A stretch of DNA of 10,164 bases, taken from Methanomicrobia archaeon. Its GTDB lineage: Archaea; Methanobacteriota_B; Thermococci; Methanofastidiosales; NM3. The translations under genes and the position numbers were made by a program. Position 1 is the stretch's first letter; each line of letters opens with the position of its first letter. This document shows positions 6,296 through 10,164 of this stretch, in pieces. Location of the stretch: NCBI GenBank assembly GCA_011372835.1, contig DSAJ01000114.1, positions 1 to 10,164 on the forward strand, given 5' to 3'. The notes under the pieces were generated by a model, which searched no databases, had not been told where the DNA came from, and saw nothing but the letters and a program-made list of their open reading frames with translations.

Positions 6296-6463
6296 TTACA
6301 GGAGCGTGTTGAGGGTGAACCGCTCGCAACATCCGTACTCCGGACGCTCGGTGATCTCCTCATCCGAAGGCTGAACGGTCTCCTTCGAATCACGGGTTAT
6401 CTTGTTTTTCACCAATGAAAAAACGTTCCATGCGAAACGTTGTGCGTTGGATGTGTTCATCAT
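6296..6463 (-). CDS. Small 55-residue protein of unknown function with a C-terminal Cys-Cys pair
   Basis: This short ORF reads from ATG 6463 to TAA 6298-6296. It is supported by a strong SD motif, GAGGTG (6473-6468), 4 bases ahead of the ATG, and by a TATA-like element further upstream. A second ATG follows immediately, so the protein starts Met-Met. Residues about 9-22 (RFAWNVFSLVKNKI) could form an amphipathic helix. The middle, about 24-42, is charged and acidic. The end is EYGCCERFTLNTLL with adjacent cysteines at 45-46. I recognise no family. It sits 67 bp upstream of the DUF4097 gene on the same strand and is probably in one transcript with it. It may be a small partner of that protein, but no function can be assigned. 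Confidence 0.65.
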   Translation of the reverse strand: MMNTSNAQRFAWNVFSLVKNKITRDSKETVQPSDEEITERPEYGCCERFTLNTLL

Positions 6464-6467
6464 TTTG

Positions 6468-6519
6468 CACCTCACTTGAATTCTTGCTATGAAAATATTA
6501 CTATATACTCTTATTTAAG
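6468..6519 (-). promoter_or_regulatory. TATA box(es) and SD motif of the 55-residue ORF
   Basis: Minus-strand GAGTATATAG (6509-6500) is a good TATA box. Transcription from about 6480 would give a short leader with GAGGTG (6473-6468) before ATG 6463. A second AT element, GCTTAAATAA (6520-6511), lies just upstream and could be a BRE/TATA alternative. This unit is divergent from the ArsR-like gene across 186 bp of AT-rich DNA. Confidence 0.55.
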
Positions 6520-6560
6520 CTTTTCTTGATAATTTTTGCTTTAATTTATTAAAAAAATAA

Positions 6561-6650
6561 TAATTAGCCTTATTTTCTTGTTTTTTAAAAAATTAAAACG
6601 TTTTTTCAAAACAGAAAAATATATATACAAAAAAGAAAAACGGCTAATCA
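6561..6650 (+). promoter_or_regulatory. TATA box of a probably leaderless ArsR-like gene, flanked by inverted repeats
   Basis: AAATATATATA at about 6618-6627 is centred about 27 bp before ATG 6650, the distance expected if transcription starts at the ATG itself. No SD motif precedes it, which agrees with a leaderless mRNA. ATTAGCC (6563-6569) and GGCTAAT (6642-6648) form inverted arms around the promoter. CGTTTTTTC (6599-6607) and GAAAAACG (6635-6642) form a second, imperfect pair closer to the TATA box. Either could be operator half-sites. Confidence 0.5.
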
Positions 6651-7132
6651 TGCTCATCGATGCCCTTTCGGCGATGTCTAATGAATACCGGATGATGATC
6701 CTGGACGCCCTCAAGGAGGGAAGCAAGCGCCCCCAGGACATGGAGAAGATAACCGGGCTCACACGGGGAGGACTAGAGCGTCATCTCAAGATACTCCTCG
6801 ACTGCTCGCTCGCGGAGAAGGAGACATACGTCGAAGAGGGCAGGGCAAAGGTGATCTTTTATCTCAGCGACGAGGCCGCCGATTTCCTGGAGCGCATTGA
6901 GAGTCTCTACAGTGAGTTCTACAAGCAAATCGTGCAGCGAAAATCCCCGGAGGAGTACAAGAAGGAGCAGATAAAGATCCTCTCAGTGAAGATCGACAAG
7001 GTCAACGAGTCGTTGAAGGAGATAGAACGGTTGAAACAGAGCGGTGACATCGAGGACAAGGAGTACCTCGACCTGAAGGTGCAGTACGTCAACGACCTGA
7101 TAGAATACCAAAAGGAACTCTCGTCCCTCTAG
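6650..7132 (+). CDS. ArsR-like winged-helix regulator with C-terminal SHOCT-like coiled coil
   Basis: This 160-residue protein is a probable DNA-binding regulator. Residues about 1-75 form a winged helix: MLIDALSAMSNEYRMMILDAL, then a recognition region PQDMEKITGLTRGGLERHLKIL, then a wing ending in AKVIFYLSDEA. Residues about 85-160 are helical and charged. They include IERLKQSGDIEDKEYLDLK (residues 125-143), a SHOCT-like pattern very like one in the divergent DUF4097 protein. There are no metal-binding cysteine clusters of the ArsR/SmtB type, so a metal-sensing role is not indicated. The open frame extends to 6578, but that part is AT-rich promoter DNA encoding low-complexity Lys/Phe, and the TATA position favours ATG 6650. 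Its stop overlaps the stop of the convergent winged-helix gene by 4 bases. It is likely to control itself or the divergent DUF4097 unit, by inference from position. Confidence 0.87.
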   Translation: MLIDALSAMSNEYRMMILDALKEGSKRPQDMEKITGLTRGGLERHLKILLDCSLAEKETYVEEGRAKVIFYLSDEAADFLERIESLYSEFYKQIVQRKSPEEYKKEQIKILSVKIDKVNESLKEIERLKQSGDIEDKEYLDLKVQYVNDLIEYQKELSSL

Positions 7133-7353
7133 CTCCTACCCGAGGTCCTTCGCGCCTTTTCATGCTCATGTTCCTCTTTGAGGTACCATACCACGCCGCG
7201 TTCGGACTCCTTGCTGTCGATCTTTCCCTCCTCCTTGAGGCGCAAAAGATTGAGCGTTGCCTTCGCCGTTGGCAGACCAGCCTTCTTCGCCACTTCCTCT
7301 TTTGTGAGCGGCGTGTCCGTGTCCCTGACGACTTCAAATACCTTCGTATACAT
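7129..7353 (-). CDS. Small winged-helix DNA-binding protein
   Basis: This 74-residue protein is essentially one winged-helix domain. A first helix, MYTKVFEVVRD, is followed by an HTH, TKEEVAKKAGLPTAKATLNLL (about residues 17-37). Then come RLKEEGKI and a wing ending in RGVVWYLK (about 52-59). The basic tail is short. It resembles stand-alone archaeal MarR/IclR-type HTH proteins but I cannot name a family. The start is decided by GAGGTGA (7364-7358) 4 bases before ATG 7353. Its TAG overlaps the ArsR-like gene's TAG through a shared palindromic CTAG at 7129-7132. It is divergent from the UPF0147 gene, with 146 bp of promoter DNA between them. Its targets are unknown, and autoregulation or control of the UPF0147-AOR unit are both possible. 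Confidence 0.85.
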   Translation of the reverse strand: MYTKVFEVVRDTDTPLTKEEVAKKAGLPTAKATLNLLRLKEEGKIDSKESERGVVWYLKEEHEHEKARRTSGRS

Positions 7354-7357
7354 ACGG

Positions 7358-7406
7358 TCACCTCATCAAAGCATTTATATATGTAATATGGCATCTCGTT
7401 ATAATA
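7358..7406 (-). promoter_or_regulatory. Promoter and SD sequence of the small winged-helix gene
   Basis: The SD motif GAGGTGA (7364-7358) is clear. Two TATA-like elements lie upstream on the minus strand: ATATATAAAT (about 7383-7374) and TTATTATAAC (about 7407-7398). The upstream element gives a leader that includes the SD motif, so I favour it. The nearer one would start transcription almost at the ATG. Confidence 0.45.
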
Positions 7407-7422
7407 ACCTTTCTCCTTTCAA

Positions 7423-7438
7423 GTAGTGGTACCACCAC
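7423..7438. promoter_or_regulatory. Near-perfect 16-bp palindrome, candidate operator
   Basis: GTAGTGGTACCACCAC pairs in 7 of 8 positions around a GGTACC centre. It lies between the divergent winged-helix and UPF0147 genes, directly upstream of the TATA-like TTATTTAAA at 7443-7451. A dimeric regulator bound here could touch the BRE of the + strand promoter. The binding protein is unknown. Confidence 0.45.
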
Positions 7439-7442
7439 CAAC

Positions 7443-7494
7443 TTATTTAAAGGGAACATATTTTGTATATGGGAAGTGTTGACAAAAAGGGGTG
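7443..7494 (+). promoter_or_regulatory. Promoter and SD sequence of the UPF0147-AOR-aldolase unit
   Basis: TTATTTAAA (7443-7451) fits an archaeal TATA box with a start near 7473. AGGGGTG (7488-7494) then serves as the SD motif 5 bases before ATG 7500. A second TATA-like TTTGTATAT lies at about 7462-7470. The SD favours ATG 7500 over the in-frame GTG 7476. Confidence 0.55.
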
Positions 7495-7499
7495 TTAGA

Positions 7500-7751
7500 A
7501 TGAGTGACAGAATACAGAACGTGATTGAATATATGCAAAACTATGTGGTAGCAGATACGATGGTCCCACGCAATATCAGGAAGGCGGCCTCCGATGCTAT
7601 TTCTCAGCTGCAGCGCAGCGGTGTCGAGAACAAGGTAAGGGCATACGCCGCCATCGAGCTCCTCGACGAGATATCAAACGATCCCAACATGCCCATGCAC
7701 ACACGAACGGTGATATGGGAAGTGTTGAGCGAGCTCGAGAAGATCGAGTAA
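7500..7751 (+). CDS. UPF0147 family small archaeal protein
   Basis: This 83-residue, wholly helical protein belongs to the archaea-specific UPF0147 family, whose function is not established. Diagnostic segments are TMVPRNIRKAASDAI (about residues 20-34), then AAIELLDEISNDPNMPMHTRT (52-72) and IWEVLSELEKIE at the C-terminus. Length matches the family. ATG 7500 is chosen because of the AGGGGTG motif 5 bases ahead. The AOR gene starts 19 bp after the stop on the same strand, so they are probably co-transcribed; whether this reflects a shared role is unknown. Confidence 0.93.
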   Translation: MSDRIQNVIEYMQNYVVADTMVPRNIRKAASDAISQLQRSGVENKVRAYAAIELLDEISNDPNMPMHTRTVIWEVLSELEKIE

Positions 7752-7770
7752 TCCCATTGGGTGTAGCTGG

Positions 7771-9540
7771 ATGTATGGATGGTCAGGCAACCTTCTCAAT
7801 GTCTCGCTGTCTGACGGTTCCATATCTTATGAGGATACTCCATATCTCCAGGACTACATCGGCGGCAGGGGCCTTGGCGTTCGACTCTTTTTCGACCGTG
7901 CCTCGCCATGTATCGATCCCTATGACCCGTCCTGCCCCCTTGTCTTTTCTTTCGGCCCATTGAACGGCACCCCTGCACCCACGTCCGGGCGCTGCAGCGC
8001 CGTGACGCGTTCACCCCTTACCATGACGATATTCGATTCAAACTGCGGAGGGTCGCTTGCCACCAGGGCAAAGGCCTGCGGCAACGATGCGGTATGCATC
8101 ACCGGCCGCGCTGATGCGCCATCCATCCTCGTCGTCGAGGAGGACACGGCATCCATCGTTCGTGCCGGAAGTCTGTGGGGCATGGACATCCCCTCTGCCG
8201 GCGCTGCGCTCAAGGAGCGCTACGGGACACGCGTCGGTCTTGCAATGATCGGTCCCGCGGGGGAGGCAGGCGTGCGCTTTGCCACCATTTCCACCGACGA
8301 CTACCGCGTCTTTGGGCGCGGGGGGCTCGGTGCGGTCATGGGTTCCAAGAATCTCAAGGCCGTCGTGTTCATGGGCTCCCGCAAGACCGCCGTTGCCGAC
8401 CCTGTACAGCTCAGATTCGTCCGCGAACAGGCGCGCAAGCTCCTTGAGGCAAATCCCATCACGTCCCGTGGCCTCAAGGCGTTTGGCACCCCCATCCTTG
8501 TCAACATCGTCAACACCATGGGCATGTTTCCCGTCAACAATTATCAACGCTCGCATACCGACCGGGCCGACGAGATATCGGGCGAGACGATCACCGCCAC
8601 GATGCTGGAAAAACGGCGCGCCTGCACGGCGTGCACGATACAGTGTGACAGGATTACCTCCATCGATGGCGTCCGCTCGCGCGGCCCCGAGTACGAGACC
8701 GTGTGGGCGCTTGGCCCCAACTGCGGTATCTTCGACCTTCGCTCGATCGCCGCATCGAACAAGCTGTGCAACACCCTCGGCCTCGACACGATAACATGCG
8801 GCGCCACGATCGCGTGCGCCATGGAACTTGTGGAGCGGGGCCACCTCGATGCCCCCATTTCGTTCGGCATGGACCTTTCCGATACCATTGAAATGATAGC
8901 CAGACGCGAAGGCATTGGCGCTCGGCTGGCCGAGGGGTCCAGGCGCCTTGCCGAGTCGGCCGGAGCTCCCGAGTATGCAATGCAGGTCAAGGGCCTCGAA
9001 CTCCCCGCCTACGACCCTCGCGGCGCACAGGGCATGGGGCTGGCATATGCCGTATCGAACAGGGGCGCCTGTCACCTTCGCTCATACATTCTCGGTTCCG
9101 AGGTCCTTGGCATACCCAAGCTTCTCGACCGCATGCTCACAGGCGAGAAGGTCTCTCTCGAGATCACGCTCGAACACCTCAACGCCGCGGTCGACAGCCT
9201 CCCGCTTTGCCGATTCACGACGTTTTCGCTCTCTGAGGAGTACTTCTCACGCATGCTCACGAGCGTCACGGGCGTCGAGTACTCGGAAACCGACCTGATG
9301 CGCATCGGCGAGCGAATCTGGAATCTTGAGCGGCTCTACAACACGCGCTGCGGATTCTCTCGCGATGAAGACACCCTCCCGCCGCGCCTTCTCGAGGAAC
9401 CGATCGCTGAAGGGCCTGCCGCGGGTCAGGTATGCCGTCTTGGGGAGATGCTTCCCGGGTATTACCGGGCACGTGGATGGGACACGGAGGGAAATCCGCT
9501 ACCACACAAACTGGAGGAGTTGGGACTGGATCATGTATGA
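7771..9540 (+). CDS. aor: Aldehyde:ferredoxin oxidoreductase (tungsten pterin enzyme)
   Basis: AOR-family enzymes oxidise aldehydes to carboxylic acids, passing electrons to ferredoxin through a [4Fe-4S] cluster and a tungsten bis-pterin cofactor. The 589-residue length fits (Pyrococcus AOR is 605). The N-terminal domain begins YGWSGNLLNVSLSDG and contains YIGGRGLGVRLFFD (about 29-42) and GRGGLGAVMGSKNLKAVV (182-199). The cluster cysteines are C285, C288 and C292 (C-x2-C-x3-C), plus C480 (DSLPLC). GPEYETVWALGPNCGI (305-320) and DPRGAQGMGLAYAVSNRGACHLRSY (415-439) are the pterin-site segments; E309 and H435 likely correspond to the catalytic Glu and His of the Pyrococcus enzyme. All key residues are present, so it looks active. 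The substrate within the AOR/FOR/GAPOR/WOR family cannot be assigned. The start at ATG 7771 has only a weak GGTG ahead. Its stop overlaps the aldolase start by 8 bases. Confidence 0.94.
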   Translation: MYGWSGNLLNVSLSDGSISYEDTPYLQDYIGGRGLGVRLFFDRASPCIDPYDPSCPLVFSFGPLNGTPAPTSGRCSAVTRSPLTMTIFDSNCGGSLATRAKACGNDAVCITGRADAPSILVVEEDTASIVRAGSLWGMDIPSAGAALKERYGTRVGLAMIGPAGEAGVRFATISTDDYRVFGRGGLGAVMGSKNLKAVVFMGSRKTAVADPVQLRFVREQARKLLEANPITSRGLKAFGTPILVNIVNTMGMFPVNNYQRSHTDRADEISGETITATMLEKRRACTACTIQCDRITSIDGVRSRGPEYETVWALGPNCGIFDLRSIAASNKLCNTLGLDTITCGATIACAMELVERGHLDAPISFGMDLSDTIEMIARREGIGARLAEGSRRLAESAGAPEYAMQVKGLELPAYDPRGAQGMGLAYAVSNRGACHLRSYILGSEVLGIPKLLDRMLTGEKVSLEITLEHLNAAVDSLPLCRFTTFSLSEEYFSRMLTSVTGVEYSETDLMRIGERIWNLERLYNTRCGFSRDEDTLPPRLLEEPIAEGPAAGQVCRLGEMLPGYYRARGWDTEGNPLPHKLEELGLDHV

Positions 9541-10108
9541 GGAATTCAAAAGGATCGGTAAGGTGCTTTTTGGCCTTGGCATCGTCGGTTCGCACTCGGG
9601 CAATCTTTCCGTGCGCTCGGGCGACCGCATATTCATAACGCGCCGCGGATCGATAGTCGGCGACCTGCGCCCTTCCGATATCATCGAGACGGGCATCTAC
9701 GAGGATGACAGCGGCATCCTCCTCGCGAGCACCGAGATCAAGGTGCACCGCGCTATCTACAAGAAGACGCCGGGGCTGGCCATCGTGCACGCCCACCCCC
9801 CATATGCCATCGCGCTCTCGATGCTCTATGATGAGATATATCCTCGCAACGTCGAGGGTTCGTACTTCTTCCACAAGATATTGGTTGTCAGCGTCAAGCA
9901 TGGCATAGGGAGCGACGAGTCGGCCGAGCTCGTTTCCGAGGCCATGCGCGACTACAAGGGCGTCATCCTGAAGGGCCATGGCACCTTCGTCCACGCGAAG
10001 CTGCTTGAGGACGCCCTCTCGCTGACGTCCGTACTGGAATCGGCATGCCGTACCGAGTATCTCCTCGAGATCGCGGGACGCCCGCCGGACTCAGACGTCA
10101 AATGGTAA
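9533..10108 (+). CDS. Class II aldolase, L-fuculose-phosphate aldolase-like
   Basis: This 191-residue protein belongs to the zinc-dependent aldolase/adducin family, which reversibly cleaves sugar phosphates to an aldehyde and dihydroxyacetone phosphate (or related pairs). The active site is complete: phosphate-binding HSGNLSVR (21-28), catalytic E68 in ASTEIKVH, zinc ligands H86 and H88 in VHAHPP, and H149 in KGHGTF. These correspond to E73, H92, H94 and H155 of E. coli FucA. ATG 9533 lies within the last codons of the AOR gene (8-base overlap), with GGAGGAG about 13 bases upstream, so translation is likely coupled. The longer frame back to 9326 lies inside AOR and is not believed. In Methanocaldococcus a FucA-type aldolase makes lactaldehyde for cofactor F420 synthesis. 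Here an AOR next door suggests that the aldehyde product is oxidised, but the substrate is unproven. Confidence 0.92.
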   Translation: MYEEFKRIGKVLFGLGIVGSHSGNLSVRSGDRIFITRRGSIVGDLRPSDIIETGIYEDDSGILLASTEIKVHRAIYKKTPGLAIVHAHPPYAIALSMLYDEIYPRNVEGSYFFHKILVVSVKHGIGSDESAELVSEAMRDYKGVILKGHGTFVHAKLLEDALSLTSVLESACRTEYLLEIAGRPPDSDVKW

Positions 10109-10126
10109 TGTCCCGTTTGCACACCT

Positions 10127-10164
10127 TTTGCGCACATTTATATCTTTTCTTTACCTTATAGTGA
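10127..10164 (+). promoter_or_regulatory. Likely promoter of a gene beyond the window end (or T-rich terminator of the aldolase operon)
   Basis: After the aldolase stop the sequence becomes AT-rich. CATTTATATC (about 10135-10144) is a good TATA box whose start would fall near the end of the window, implying a + strand gene just beyond. The following TCTTTTCTTTACC pyrimidine tract could also end the upstream transcript. Confidence 0.4.

Noticed and set aside
6578..6649. N-terminal extension of the ArsR-like protein
   Set aside because: It would be translated from AT-rich promoter DNA, is Lys/Phe low-complexity, and spans the TATA box.
8038..9075. A 345-codon minus-strand open frame inside AOR
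   Set aside because: AOR on the plus strand has all cluster cysteines; the antisense frame is a GC-rich shadow rich in Gly, Ala and Arg.
9326..9532. N-terminal extension of the aldolase into AOR
   Set aside because: The upstream 69 codons overlap AOR in another frame and give a Ser/Arg-rich segment unlike the family; ATG 9533 starts exactly where class II aldolases begin.

Overview
This window is from an archaeal chromosome. The support is a PCNA-type sliding clamp, a CTP-dependent (DUF120) riboflavin kinase with a fused HTH domain, a small UPF0147 protein, an Lsm/Sm protein, TATA-box-like promoters and SD motifs of the GAGGTG type. Gene content suggests a euryarchaeal or Thermoplasmatota-like lineage, but I cannot place it more closely. 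Coding DNA is fairly GC-rich and the intergenic promoter regions are very AT-rich. I see no tRNA, rRNA, CRISPR array, insertion sequence or prophage gene.

Left part (2-2330, + strand): the C-terminal half of a chromosomal SMC ATPase enters from outside the window. It is followed after about 90 bp by pcn, the replication sliding clamp. Next is a two-gene minus-strand unit (3510 down to 2395): the riboflavin kinase/HTH regulator RbkR and a conserved protein of unknown function, possibly nucleoside-deoxyribosyltransferase-like. Divergent from rbkR, on the + strand, an Lsm protein is tightly coupled to a fumarylacetoacetate-hydrolase family enzyme (3652-4556).

Middle part (4561-7353): a run of regulators and a structural-looking protein. 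On the minus strand are a NikR-like ribbon-helix-helix repressor with an incomplete nickel site, a large soluble DUF4097 repeat protein with an N-terminal SHOCT-like helical segment, and a previously unlisted 55-residue ORF with a good SD motif. Divergent from these is an ArsR-like winged-helix protein, apparently leaderless, whose C-terminus carries a similar SHOCT-like segment. A 74-residue winged-helix protein converges on it, and the two stop codons share one CTAG.

Right part (7500-10108, + strand): UPF0147, a tungsten-dependent aldehyde:ferredoxin oxidoreductase (AOR), and a class II (fuculose-phosphate-type) aldolase whose start overlaps the AOR stop. The last two look like an aldehyde-producing and aldehyde-oxidising pair. 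The window ends in what looks like the promoter of a further gene.

There is no gene-free stretch over 300 bp. The longest is 6464-6649 (186 bp), an AT-rich divergent promoter region. The best candidates for something undescribed are the SHOCT/DUF4097/small-protein/HTH cluster at 5029-7132 and the AOR-aldolase pair.
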